36,695 nucleotides of DNA from Nocardia brasiliensis IFM 10847 (GCF_000710915.1 NZ_BAUA01000101.1:1-36695); one strand, 5' to 3'. Numbered from the stretch's first letter, positions 1 through 10,870 are shown. The notes: generated by a model from the letters alone, not told the origin. Program-made: numbers and translations.

Positions 1-139
1 CCCGGCCGACCACCCGGTTCGTTCTGGCGTGTGTGTCTCTGCTGTTCTGCCCACCCCAGGCTCGGTCGTCCCGCCGGTAACGCCGATCAGCTTCGCGCTG
101 TCGGTACCGTTCCTCGGCCCGCGCCCATCGATCCGTCAT
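1..139 (-). CDS. mltG: MltG-like endolytic transglycosylase, N-terminal fragment
   Basis: Only the first 46 codons are in the window; the reading frame is open to the left edge. The ATG at 139-137 overlaps the ruvX stop codon as ATGA, so translation is probably coupled. The visible part starts MTDRWARAEERYRQREADR and is very rich in Arg, Asp and Glu, which would fit the cytoplasmic N-terminal extension that actinobacterial MltG proteins carry before their single membrane helix. The identification rests mainly on gene order, because Rv2553c (mltG/yceG) directly follows ruvX in mycobacteria. No catalytic domain is in view. The family cuts nascent glycan strands at the membrane and so limits their length. 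Confidence 0.55.
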   Translation of the reverse strand, partial: MTDRWARAEERYRQREADRRYRRDDRAWGGQNSRDTHARTNRVVGR

Positions 140-752
140 GCATCGTCCTCCGACGACGCAGGAGCGGACCCTGCGGCGCGCCCGACAACCTCAGGACGCA
201 CCGCTTCACCCGACCTCAACACCGCACTCCGTTCGTCCAACCATCCTTGCAGGATCGAGACGGCCGCCGCCTGATCGATCACCTGCCGCTGGCCACGCGC
301 GCGAACTCCACTGTCCCGCAATGCACGTGCAGCTGACACGGTAGTCAAACGTTCGTCGGAAAGCCGTATAGGCACCGGCGACACGGCGGCCCGCAATTGC
401 TCCGCGAATGCGGTGGCAATGGTAGCGGCACTGCCCTTCTCCCCGCGCAATGTTCGCGGGAGCCCGACGATCACCTCGACTGCCTCGTACTCCCGCACAA
501 TTTCAGCAATTCTGGAAATATCGCTTCCGGGGCCGCCGGGCTTGCCGCCGCGCGCGTTCGGCTTGGCGCGCGGCACGGTCTCCACCGGCGTGGCGAGGAT
601 GCCGTCGGGGTCGCTGGAGGCGACACCGATGCGGACACTGCCGACATCGATGGCGATCCGCCTGCCGCGCCCGGGATCGGTGTCCGGATGGGGCCGGTCG
701 GCGTCGGTGCCCGCCGCCCGGCCGCCTTCTGCGGAATCGCTCGGCGATGCCA

Positions 753-753
<1 letters not shown>
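136..753 (-). CDS. ruvX: RuvX/YqgF family Holliday-junction resolvase-like nuclease
   Basis: This is a YqgF-fold RNase H-like protein, a family linked to Holliday-junction resolution and 16S rRNA maturation. The first metal-binding strand is seen as IDVGSVRIGVA near residues 35-45. The later conserved parts are EVIVGLPRTLRGEKG, then DERLTTVSAARALRDSG, then IDQAAAVSILQGWL. The protein has about 205 residues, longer than typical RuvX (140-170), because of a charged N-terminal extension of about 30 residues and a C-terminal tail of about 20. The ATG at 753 shares its A with the alaS TGA stop; a GTG one codon upstream (756) is an equally possible start. The 3' end overlaps mltG by ATGA, so alaS-ruvX-mltG form a translationally coupled series. 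Confidence 0.93.
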
Positions 754-3416
<2,663 letters not shown>

Positions 3417-3594
3417 AGATATCCAGCCTACCGGTGCGGTGCACGTGGTTTTTCATCGACTGGGGTGCTGCGCGCCACCCGGGAAGTCGGTCGAATGATC
3501 GGGTACGCCCGAGTTCGCTCGGCGAGCGCGGAGACCTGGTCGGTGACGGGCGTGTCCTGACCGAGGGCAGGTCCGATGGCCCGTCCAGCGGCCC

Positions 3595-4941
3595 CTACCG
3601 CCCGCGGATGATGCGGCGCAATTTGTCCACGCGCGGGCCGACCTCGCGTTCGTGCCCGTGGTCGGTGGCCTGGTAGTAGTCGACGCCGACCAGCTCGTCC
3701 GGCGGGTACTGCTGGGCGAGGACGCCGTCCTTGTTGTCGTGCGGGTATTTGTAGCCTTGGGCGTTGCCGAGCTTCGCCGCGCCCGCGTAGTGCCCGTCGC
3801 GCAGATGCGGCGGGACCGCCCCCGCCTTACCTGCCGCGACATCGGCCATCGCGGCGCCGATCGCGGCGACCACCGCACCCGACTTCGGCGCGCTCGCCAG
3901 ATGAATGGTCGCCTGCGCCAGGGCAAGCCGCCCCTCGGGCAGGCCGACCAGCTGGACCACCTGCGCAGCAGCGGTAGCAGTCTGCAATGCCATGGGATCG
4001 GCCATGCCGATGTCCTCGCTGGCGTGGATCATCAGCCGGCGCGCGATGAAGCGCGGGTCCTCCCCCGCCGTGAGCATCCGTGCCAGATAGTGCAGCGCGG
4101 CATCGACATCGGACCCGCGGATGGACTTGATGAACGCGCTGATCACGTCATAGTGCTGGTCGCCCGCGCGGTCGTAGCGGACGGCGGCCTTGTCCACGCT
4201 GGCCTCGACCAGTTCGACGCCGACCGTGCCGTCCAGCGAGGATTCGGCCGAAGCCTCCAGTGCGGTGAGCGCGCGCCGGGCGTCGCCGCCCGCGATGCGG
4301 ACGATGTGGTCCAGCGCCTCGTCGGAGACCGTGTATTGGTCGTCGAGGCCACGCGGATCGTGGATGGCCCGCTGCAGCACCTGCCGGATGTCGTCCTCGG
4401 TCAGCGACTGCAACTGCAACACGAGCGAGCGGGACAGCAGGGGCGACACCACGGAGAACGACGGGTTCTCGGTGGTCGCGCCGACCAGCAGCACGATCCG
4501 GTTCTCCACCGCGGCGAGCAAGGCGTCTTGCTGGGTCTTGGAGAAGCGGTGCACCTCGTCGATGAACAGCACGGTCTGCTCGCCCACCGACAACCGGCGC
4601 CGCGCCACATCGATCACCGCGCGCACTTCCTTGACACCCGCGGACAACGCCGACAGCGCCTCGAACCGCCGCCCGGTGGAATGCGAGATCAACGACGCGA
4701 GCGTCGTCTTACCGGTGCCGGGCGGACCGTACAGCAGCACCGATGCCGCTCCCGATCCCTCGACCAGCCTGCGCAGCGGCGAACCCGGGCCGAGCAGGTG
4801 CTGCTGCCCGACCACCTCGTCCAGCGACGCAGGCCGCATCCGCACCGCCAGCGGAGCCCCGGCGTCCCGGCGCACCACGGTATCGATGCTGTGCTCGGCA
4901 GGCACATCGCCCCCGGGCACGTCGAACAAGCCATCGCTCAC
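3595..4941 (-). CDS. rarA: replication-associated recombination protein A (RarA/MgsA AAA+ ATPase)
   Basis: This is a clamp-loader-like AAA+ ATPase that acts at stalled replication forks. Walker A is GPPGTGKTT at residues 72-80 and Walker B is FIDEVHR at 126-132. They are followed by the sensor-1 region VGATTENPSF and the family signature LSRSLVLQLQ. The C-terminal MgsA region includes ASEDIGMADP and ends in the family-typical KYPHDNKDGV and QQYPPDELVGVDYY segments. The 448 residues are normal. The start is a GTG at 4941 that overlaps, as GTGA, the stop codon of an upstream 27-codon mini-ORF (4938-5021), so translation may depend on that leader. Next to alaS, this matches Rv2559c of M. tuberculosis. 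Confidence 0.95.
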   Translation of the reverse strand: MSDGLFDVPGGDVPAEHSIDTVVRRDAGAPLAVRMRPASLDEVVGQQHLLGPGSPLRRLVEGSGAASVLLYGPPGTGKTTLASLISHSTGRRFEALSALSAGVKEVRAVIDVARRRLSVGEQTVLFIDEVHRFSKTQQDALLAAVENRIVLLVGATTENPSFSVVSPLLSRSLVLQLQSLTEDDIRQVLQRAIHDPRGLDDQYTVSDEALDHIVRIAGGDARRALTALEASAESSLDGTVGVELVEASVDKAAVRYDRAGDQHYDVISAFIKSIRGSDVDAALHYLARMLTAGEDPRFIARRLMIHASEDIGMADPMALQTATAAAQVVQLVGLPEGRLALAQATIHLASAPKSGAVVAAIGAAMADVAAGKAGAVPPHLRDGHYAGAAKLGNAQGYKYPHDNKDGVLAQQYPPDELVGVDYYQATDHGHEREVGPRVDKLRRIIRGR

Positions 4942-5021
4942 GACTGTGCCCCGCTGACACGCGGCTCCGTCGCGAGCGATACACCGCCGCGTCCCCGGTT
5001 CGCTCGCAGAAGCTCACTCAC
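4938..5021 (-). CDS. possible coupled mini-ORF (27 aa) upstream of rarA
   Basis: The frame runs from GTG at 5021 to TGA at 4940-4938, and its stop overlaps the rarA GTG start as GTGA. The C-terminal part reads LATEP, then RVSGAQS, and resembles the ends of the two mini-ORFs at 30111-30268 (VVATEPSGSEVQS/A). At DNA level the last 36 bases differ from the 30111 copy at about six positions, and the GCGAGCGAACC block near the start is shared. It is therefore a diverged member of the same repeat family. A TAACGT hexamer 9 bases upstream of the GTG could be a -10 element for a leaderless message. Whether the peptide is made is unknown; it may serve only to bring ribosomes to rarA. Confidence 0.35.
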   Translation of the reverse strand: MSELLRANRGRGGVSLATEPRVSGAQS

Positions 5022-5117
5022 AACTGTCCACGTTACCGAGCACCACCGACAACCCCGGAACACCCGCCGAACTCGGCGCACCCGCACCCGGGACACGCCG
5101 ATACGACTTGATCAACC

Positions 5118-5178
5118 GATCAGGAGGAACTGACGGCGCACACCTCTCGGCCGATGCCGCCACCATTTCCCCCTGATC
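5118..5178. repeat. 61-bp palindromic element, copy 1 (21-19-21)
   Basis: The left arm (5118-5138) and the reverse complement of the right arm (5158-5178) match at 17 of 21 positions and enclose a 19-base loop. The copy at 15440-15500 has the same arm and loop lengths, closely related arms (core GATCA-GAGGAACTG) and a loop sharing TCTCGG and TGC at the same places. It lies in the 355-base divergent gap between rarA and phoD, about 118 bases before the phoD start. Apart from this element and the rarA mini-ORF, I see nothing else clear in that gap. Confidence 0.7.
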
Positions 5179-5296
5179 ACCCGACCAGCTCGCAACCTTG
5201 ATGCGCCACGAGCTCTCCGCCCACTACGGCGGGTTCTGGATGCGTTTCGGCGAGCCGATTTGCGCGGGACCCCTGGATCGGATGTGATCAATACTC

Positions 5297-6955
5297 GTGG
5301 CTGAAAACGTGACTGTTTCAGATTCTGTGCAGCTCGGACCCATTGCGCGCCGCACCCTGCTCAAGGGTGGTGCGGCGGTGGCGGCCACCGCGACGGCGGT
5401 CTTCGCCGCCGGCCCCGCCGCGGCCACCGCGCCGGTGTTCCGGCACGGCGTCGCCTCGGGTGATCCGCTGCCGGACGGCATCATCCTGTGGACCAGGGTC
5501 ACCGTGTCCGAGGACGCCGCGCCCGGGTCGGGTATGGGCGAATCGACGAGTGTGCGCTGGGAGATTTCCGCCGACGAGGGCTTCTCCGCAGTGTCTGCCT
5601 CCGGAACCGTCACTGCCGCAGCGTCTTCCGATCACACCGTCAAGGTCGACGTCTCCGGCCTCGCCCCGGGCAGCGACTACTTCTACCGGTTCAGCGCGCT
5701 CGGCGAGACCTCGCCGGTGGGCCGGACCAGGACCGCGCCCGCCACCTCGGCCGCACTGGAGCGCCTGCGGTTCGGCGTCGTGTCGTGCGCCAACTGGGAG
5801 GCGGGCTACTTCGGCGCGTACCGCCACCTGGCCGCACGCGACGACCTCGACGCCATCATTCACCTGGGCGACTACATCTACGAGTACGGCCGCGGTAAGT
5901 ACGGCGGCCGCAACGGGACCGTGCGCCCGCACGACCCGGCGAACGAGACGGTCACGCTGGCCGACTACCGAATTCGGCACGCGCAGTACAACACCGACCC
6001 GGATCTGCTGGCATTGCACGCCTTGCTCCCGTTCATCTGCACCTGGGACGATCACGAATCCGCCGACAACTCCTGGTCCGGCGGTGCGGGCAACCACGAT
6101 CCGGTCACCGAGGGCAACTGGGCCGACCGCAAGGCCGCCTCCGCACAGGCCTACCTGGAGTGGATGCCCGTGCGCGCCAAAGGCTCCGGCACCGAGGTGC
6201 AGATCTATCGCCGACTGCGCTTCGGCACCCTGGCCGAGTTGTCCATGCTCGATCTGCGCAGCTACCGCGACCAGGAGTCGAAGCCGGGCGCGGGCTGGCG
6301 CGAGGCGGACAACCCGGCGCGCACGATTACCGGCAAAGCCCAAATGGATTGGCTCACCGCCGGTTTGGCGTCCGCTCCGGTGCAGTGGAAGCTCGTGGGA
6401 AATTCGGTGATGATCGCGCCGCTGGTGTTTCCGCCGCTGGAACCGGCCACCACCGCGGCCATCACCGGCACCCTCGGTGTGCCGCAGTCCGGCGCCTTCG
6501 TCAACGGTGACCAGTGGGACGGTTACACCGCGGACCGGCAGCGACTGTTCCGCGCGATCACCGAGCAGCAGGTCGGCGACGTGGTGTTCCTGACCGGCGA
6601 TATCCATTCCTCCTGGGCCGCAGACCTTCCCGTCGATGCCGCCAACTATCCGGGCGGTCCCACGGTCGGCGCGGAGTTCGTCGTCCCTTCGATCACCTCG
6701 AGCAGTGTCGGCGACCTGCTGAAGGGGAATTCCGCGCCGATCGCCGAGTCGATCAAGGGCGTGAACCACCACCTGCGCTACGTGGAACTGGATTCGCACG
6801 GCTACGGAGTTCTGGAGATCACTCCCGACCGAACACAAATGGACTGGTTCTATCTCCTCGACGTAGCAGACCCGAATTCCGCTGTCCGCCACGCCACCTC
6901 CCTCGCCGTCCCCACCGGCGGCCGTCTGGAACCCCGCGCCCTCCCCATCACCTGA
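5297..6955 (+). CDS. phoD: PhoD-family alkaline phosphatase/phosphodiesterase, Tat-exported
   Basis: This is an extracytoplasmic PhoD phosphatase that releases phosphate from mono- or diesters; the family uses Ca and Fe cofactors. The N-terminus has a twin-arginine signal (ARRTLLKGG, Arg18-Arg19) followed by an Ala-rich hydrophobic stretch. Mature sequence starts near ATAPVFRHGVASGDP, the typical PhoD N-terminal domain. Metal-site motifs are HLGDYIYEYG near residue 189, TWDDHESADNSW near 249 and LTGDIHSSW near 432-440. The 552 residues are normal. The start is a GTG at 5297; a GTG at 5309 is also possible and would keep the Tat motif. It is a single gene facing away from rarA. Rv2577 of M. 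tuberculosis, a phosphatase of another subfamily, sits in the same general region. Confidence 0.92.
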   Translation: MAENVTVSDSVQLGPIARRTLLKGGAAVAATATAVFAAGPAAATAPVFRHGVASGDPLPDGIILWTRVTVSEDAAPGSGMGESTSVRWEISADEGFSAVSASGTVTAAASSDHTVKVDVSGLAPGSDYFYRFSALGETSPVGRTRTAPATSAALERLRFGVVSCANWEAGYFGAYRHLAARDDLDAIIHLGDYIYEYGRGKYGGRNGTVRPHDPANETVTLADYRIRHAQYNTDPDLLALHALLPFICTWDDHESADNSWSGGAGNHDPVTEGNWADRKAASAQAYLEWMPVRAKGSGTEVQIYRRLRFGTLAELSMLDLRSYRDQESKPGAGWREADNPARTITGKAQMDWLTAGLASAPVQWKLVGNSVMIAPLVFPPLEPATTAAITGTLGVPQSGAFVNGDQWDGYTADRQRLFRAITEQQVGDVVFLTGDIHSSWAADLPVDAANYPGGPTVGAEFVVPSITSSSVGDLLKGNSAPIAESIKGVNHHLRYVELDSHGYGVLEITPDRTQMDWFYLLDVADPNSAVRHATSLAVPTGGRLEPRALPIT

Positions 6956-6982
6956 GAGTCGACTATCCACTCCAGCGCGATC

Positions 6983-7329
6983 GCTGCGAACCACCGTGGA
7001 CACGATCGACGCGGGGAGGTGGACACGATCGACGCGCGGAGGTGGGCCAGTCACTGGAGCCAGGCCCGCTGCGAGCCACCGTCGACACGATCGACGCAGG
7101 GAGGTGAGCCAGCAGCTGAAGCCAAGCCCGCTGCGAGCCACCGTCGACACGATCGATGCGAGGAGGTGGATCAGTCACTGGCACCAAGCCCGCTGCGAGC
7201 CACCGTCGACATCATCGACGCAAGGAGGCGTGCCAGTCACCGGCACCAGACCCACTGCCAGCCACCGTGGACACCATCGACGAGAGAAGGCGTGCCAGTC
7301 ACTGGCACCAAGCCCGCTGCGAGCCACCA
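6983..7329. repeat. 62-bp tandem repeat (minisatellite), 5 units plus a partial
   Basis: The anchor GCTGCG (ACTGCC in one unit) recurs at 6983, 7068, 7130, 7192, 7254 and 7316, giving spacings of 85, 62, 62, 62 and 62. The first unit is longer because a 23-base piece (GGACACGATCGACGC plus eight bases) is duplicated inside it. Most units carry a palindrome of the form GTCGA-N5-TCGAC, and several carry GCCAGT-C-ACTGGC. Because 62 is not a multiple of three and the frames are not preserved, the array is probably noncoding. It begins 27 bases after the phoD stop. From its end to 7437 I see nothing that can be assigned. Confidence 0.9.
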
Positions 7330-7437
7330 ACTGTGGGCGAGATCGACGCTGCCGAGTCGCGACGCACATGGGTTTGCGCGGCGTGTGGCCGACGGCCGTC
7401 TGCCCGCGTGCGATCGAGAGGTTACGCGTCGAAGGCG

Positions 7438-7743
7438 CTATTCGCCGCCCCCGCCTCCACCCCCGCCGCAACCACCACCGCCACCTCCGCCGTCCCCACC
7501 GCTGCAACCTCCGCTGATGTTGATGCCGGCGCTGCCGAGAGCCCACCAGCGGGCGTCCTTCTTGCGGAGACGTCGGTTTCGTCGGCCTCGCCGATAGTCG
7601 CCGCTCAGGGCGCTGCCCGTGGCGCGGGCACGGGTCACGGGATCGCCGGCCTCGATTCGGTGGGCGCTGCGTCGGCGCTGCACCAGCACGATCGCTACCG
7701 CGATCAACAGCAGGACGACGATTCCCACCACTACATAGATCAT
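7438..7743 (-). CDS. small membrane protein with Gly/Cys-rich C-terminal tail (paralog 1)
   Basis: The protein has 101 residues. An N-terminal membrane helix (IYVVVGIVVLLLIAVAIVLV) is followed by a strongly basic segment (GDYRRGRRNRRLRKK) and a tail made almost only of Gly with two Cys (SGGCSGGDGG, then a long Gly run with one Cys). I chose the ATG at 7743 because GAGAGGAA lies 7-14 bases upstream and the helix then starts at residue 2; an upstream extension to 7827 lacks this. It is paralogous to the next gene upstream (shared TRAR, GSALSG and RRxRKK motifs). The function is unknown. Gly/Cys-rich tails occur in some actinobacterial small membrane proteins, but I know of no role for them. Confidence 0.7.
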   Translation of the reverse strand: MIYVVVGIVVLLLIAVAIVLVQRRRSAHRIEAGDPVTRARATGSALSGDYRRGRRNRRLRKKDARWWALGSAGINISGGCSGGDGGGGGGGCGGGGGGGGE

Positions 7744-7768
7744 CGGCCCGTTCCTCTCACAAACACGT

Positions 7769-8050
7769 TCACAGTCCGCCGCCCCCGCAACCCCCACCGC
7801 CGGAACCGCTGAGATCGGTGCCCGCACCGCCCATGGTCTTGTCGGCGAAGTCTTTCTTCTTGCGGCGGCGGCGATTTCGGCTGCGCACGTATCCCCCGCT
7901 CAGGGCGCTACCACTACGCCGAGCACGGGTGAGGGCATCTTCGGCGACGGCTCGGCGACGTGCTCGCCCGCGCACCACCAGTGCCGCTGCGGCCGCACCG
8001 ACCGCGAACACGACGACGACAACGATGACAGTCAGTAGCACATCGCTCAT
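7769..8050 (-). CDS. small membrane protein with Gly/Cys-rich C-terminal tail (paralog 2)
   Basis: The protein has 93 residues. An N-terminal membrane helix (LLTVIVVVVVFAVGAAAAAL) is followed by a basic linker with LTRARRSGSALSGGY, then RSRNRRRRKKKDF, and a short tail GSGGGGCGGGGL with one Cys. The ATG start at 8050 has a purine-rich region upstream. It lies 25 bases ahead of its paralog (7438-7743) on the same strand, so the two probably form one transcript and arose by tandem duplication. The Cys in a Gly-rich tail is the shared oddity. The function is unknown. Confidence 0.72.
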   Translation of the reverse strand: MSDVLLTVIVVVVVFAVGAAAAALVVRGRARRRAVAEDALTRARRSGSALSGGYVRSRNRRRRKKKDFADKTMGGAGTDLSGSGGGGCGGGGL

Positions 8051-8142
8051 CGGGCTACCTCTTTCCCCACCCTGCTGAACAGCTCAGGATACGGCGAGAC
8101 AGCGGTTCTCGGAAACCCTCAATTATGTGGTGGCCGTTGGGT

Positions 8143-9318
8143 TTACTCGGACCAGCGCTCTTCCAGCATGGCCGACACGTCCTCGGCGAAGTCACCGATG
8201 ATGTCGTCGCCGGTGCACCGTGCGTCTTCGGCGAGCGCGGCCCAGCGGTTGATCAGCGCTTCCGAGCGCGGCACGGACAGTCCGTGTTCGCGGGCGGCGG
8301 CGATGCGCGCGTGGTCGGCGGGCAGGAACCAGTAGGTCGACAGCCAGACCCAGATGAGCCGAGCCTCGAGAATGCGCTCCGACAGCAACTCGTCGTCGGC
8401 CAGCGCCGGCCAGACGCCGACGACCTCGGACCGCCACGCCTCGACCATCTGACTGGCCCGTTCCCGGGACAGTTCGAAATCGCAGAGGCAGCCGGGGAAC
8501 GAGACCAGCGCGTAGGCGATGTCGAGCGTGGCATCGCGGAAGCCGCCCCACTCGTAGTCCAGGAAGCGAGCGCCTTCCTCGTTGAGGATGACGTTGTCGG
8601 GGCACAGATCCGACGGGCTGAAGGCCCGGAACCGTCCCGCAGAGAACAACCGGTTACCACGCACGATGCGCTCGGCGATCTCGCCGGGCACCTCGATGCC
8701 GAGTTCGCGCTGCAGTAGCCCGGGCACCTCGGCGATCGCCGACTCGGCCTGCTGCGCGATGCCGTCGACCCGGTGCACCACGTCGACCCGGCGCAGCAGC
8801 GCGACGAAATCGGCCTCGCGGCCGACCGTGGCGGCGTGCATCCGGCCGAGCGCCTGCGCGAACGCCATGAGCGCGTTCCTGGTCGCGGGTTCGGCGCCGG
8901 ACTGCAGCACCTGCGTGAGTAGCGAGTTCTCGCCGAGGTCGCTGAGGATGAGCAACCGTTCCGGCAAGCTGTGCGCGATCAGATAGGCACCGGGCCGGTG
9001 TTCCCGGCTCAAGGCGGTGGTGAACTGATACGACACGGCTTCGCGAAGGAACGCGGAGTCGATGCTGGCGACTCCGGGGGCAAGACCACCCGTGGTGCGG
9101 TCCTGAGCGTGTCCGCGAACCTGTTTGACGATGAGGGTGCGCGGCAACGAGAAGGCGTTTTCCGCAACACGCACACGGAGAACCGTCGTTCTACCACTAC
9201 CGCTGAGTTCGATCGGATCGCTCAGCTTTACCGGAGCACCCATTCGCTTTGTGAGCAACTGTTGCGCTGCGGACACGACTTCGGCGGCGCGTTCGGCCAA
9301 TAGTGCGGTCATCGCCAT
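8143..9318 (-). CDS. phosphotransferase family protein (APH/choline-kinase-like fold)
   Basis: The 391-residue protein has the aminoglycoside phosphotransferase/choline kinase fold. The ATP-binding lobe includes LIVKQVRG. The catalytic loop reads SPSDLCPDNVIL near residues 233-245 where most members have HGDxxxxN, so Asp and Asn are kept but His-Gly is replaced by Pro-Ser. The metal-binding Asp follows in FLDYEWGG near residues 250-258. The substrate cannot be told; members act on antibiotics, sugars, choline or small-molecule alcohols. Two ATG starts lie two codons apart (9318, 9312). The gene diverges from the Pro-rich membrane protein that follows. Confidence 0.78.
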   Translation of the reverse strand: MAMTALLAERAAEVVSAAQQLLTKRMGAPVKLSDPIELSGSGRTTVLRVRVAENAFSLPRTLIVKQVRGHAQDRTTGGLAPGVASIDSAFLREAVSYQFTTALSREHRPGAYLIAHSLPERLLILSDLGENSLLTQVLQSGAEPATRNALMAFAQALGRMHAATVGREADFVALLRRVDVVHRVDGIAQQAESAIAEVPGLLQRELGIEVPGEIAERIVRGNRLFSAGRFRAFSPSDLCPDNVILNEEGARFLDYEWGGFRDATLDIAYALVSFPGCLCDFELSRERASQMVEAWRSEVVGVWPALADDELLSERILEARLIWVWLSTYWFLPADHARIAAAREHGLSVPRSEALINRWAALAEDARCTGDDIIGDFAEDVSAMLEERWSE

Positions 9319-9503
9319 TCAAGTTACTCGCATCGGGTCACTTCTAGCGAGCGGTTACACAACCTTTCCGCGTCGTTCGGCGTGTCTCGCTCGAGGTTAC
9401 CGAACGCGGGCTCGTTGCTTGACACCATTGCACCCGTCAGGTTTTCTCATCGTCAACTGCTCTGCGCCACACCGCAAACCAGTTGAGTGGAAAGGTCTAT
9501 GGC

Positions 9504-10811
9504 ATGACCGGCACACCGCCTCCCCCGCCCCGCGAATCCACTGGCGACGCTCCCGATCACGGAGACGACGAGCGCCGCGCAGCGCGGTCCGGCCAACACG
9601 AAAGTCCCACTCCGCCGACCGCGGAGCCGAGCGCCGGACACGGCAGGCACGAGATGGCAGGGCCGGCCGGATACCCGCAGTTCGAGGGTCCGGGCGCGGC
9701 ACAGTACGGCAACGAACCGGTCGAATCCGCGCCGCCGATGACGTCTCGGCAACAGCCCAGCTACGAGCCGGGCGGTGCGCCGCCGCAGCAGTCCGCCGCG
9801 CCGAGTCGCGATCCGTCGGAACCGTCCGCGCAACCGAGCTCTGCGCCGACCGGAACGCCCCCACAGCAATCCGCGCAGCAAAGTTACGCGCCTGCGGGAA
9901 CGCCCCCACCGCAATCCGCGCAGCCGAGCTACGCGCCATATGGAACGCCGCCCCAGGAGCCGGGTTACGGTCCGTCGGGACCGCCCCCGCAACAGACCCC
10001 GCAACCGAGCTACGGCCCGCCCGGAACGCCCCCGCAGCAGCCCGTGGAACCCAGTTACGGCCCGCCCGGAACCGGTGCGCCTTACGGGCCGCCGGACCAG
10101 TACGCCGCTCAGCCCGGCATGGCGCCGCCGCCCGGCGCACTGCCGCCCGACCAGCCGGTCTACGGATATCAGCAGGCCGCGGCCGCACCCGGCACGCTCG
10201 ATGTCGGCCAGGCGCTCAGCTATGGCTGGGAGCGCTTCCGCTCGAATTTCGGCCCGTGGCTGGCCGTCGTCGCCTGTGGCCTGGTGATCTATCTGGCGTT
10301 CGTGGTGGTCGTGCAGCTGACGAACCCGACATCGATGCTGCCGCTGCTGCTCGTCTTCCTCGCGGTGCTCGCGGGCGTGTGGCTGCTCCAAGCGGCGATG
10401 GTGCGTGGCGCACTGTACGAAACCGACGGCACCAAGCCCTCTTTCGGCTCGTACTTCCGTTTCGTGAACGCGGGCAACGTGCTGCTCACCGCATTGCTGG
10501 CGTTCGCGCTGACCTGTATCGCGTCCGCCGCCTGCCTGCTGCCGGGGCTGGTCGTCGGCATCCTGTGCATGTTCTCGCTGCACTTCGTCGTCGACCAGAA
10601 CGAGGGACCGTTCGAGGCGATCAAATCCAGTGCGATGCTGGTGATCACGAACATCTGGCCGGTGCTGCTGCTCACCCTGTCGGTGCTGCTGGTGACGTTG
10701 GTCGGCGCGCTGCTCTGCGGTCTCGGGCTGCTGATCGCGGGTCCGGTCTCGGTCATCGCGGTCACCTACGCCTACCGCACCCTCACCGGCGGCGTCGTCG
10801 CCGCCCTCTGA
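9504..10811 (+). CDS. proline-rich multipass membrane protein (Rv2560-like)
   Basis: The protein has 435 residues. The first ~230 are disordered and rich in Pro, Gln, Gly and Ser, with several imperfect repeats of the type PQQSAQPSYAP-GTPP between about 9770 and 10070. The rest contains about four hydrophobic segments, starting after LDVGQALSYGWERFRSNFGPW and ending in TYAYRTLTGGVVAAL. This layout matches the proline- and glycine-rich transmembrane protein Rv2560, which adjoins rarA in M. tuberculosis. I chose the ATG at 9504 because GGAAAGG lies 10-16 bases upstream; an in-frame TTG at 9483 lacks a site. The function is unknown. The domain resembles membrane proteins with a conserved Gly/Trp-containing helix set. 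Confidence 0.8.
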   Translation: MTGTPPPPPRESTGDAPDHGDDERRAARSGQHESPTPPTAEPSAGHGRHEMAGPAGYPQFEGPGAAQYGNEPVESAPPMTSRQQPSYEPGGAPPQQSAAPSRDPSEPSAQPSSAPTGTPPQQSAQQSYAPAGTPPPQSAQPSYAPYGTPPQEPGYGPSGPPPQQTPQPSYGPPGTPPQQPVEPSYGPPGTGAPYGPPDQYAAQPGMAPPPGALPPDQPVYGYQQAAAAPGTLDVGQALSYGWERFRSNFGPWLAVVACGLVIYLAFVVVVQLTNPTSMLPLLLVFLAVLAGVWLLQAAMVRGALYETDGTKPSFGSYFRFVNAGNVLLTALLAFALTCIASAACLLPGLVVGILCMFSLHFVVDQNEGPFEAIKSSAMLVITNIWPVLLLTLSVLLVTLVGALLCGLGLLIAGPVSVIAVTYAYRTLTGGVVAAL

Positions 10812-10820
10812 TCCCGCACT

Positions 10821-10870
10821 GCCCCCGCGTCTTGCACCGTGCGCACTACCGATGCGAAAGACGCGGGGGC
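10821..10870. terminator. hairpin between convergent genes (13-bp perfect stem)
   Basis: The arms 10821-10833 and 10858-10870 (GCCCCCGCGTCTT and its exact complement) enclose a 24-base loop. The hairpin lies just after the stop codon of the 9504-10811 gene, and its right arm covers the last codons of the convergent DUF389 gene. No T tract follows on either side, so it may act as a Rho-assisted or transcription-blocking structure. Confidence 0.55.

Noticed and set aside
5318..7150. Minus-strand open frame of 610 codons opposite phoD
   Set aside because: It runs through the 62-bp repeats and opposite phoD, which has a Tat signal and metal-site motifs.
6983..7329. CRISPR array
   Set aside because: The repeats are contiguous 62-bp units without unique spacers, and no cas gene is present.
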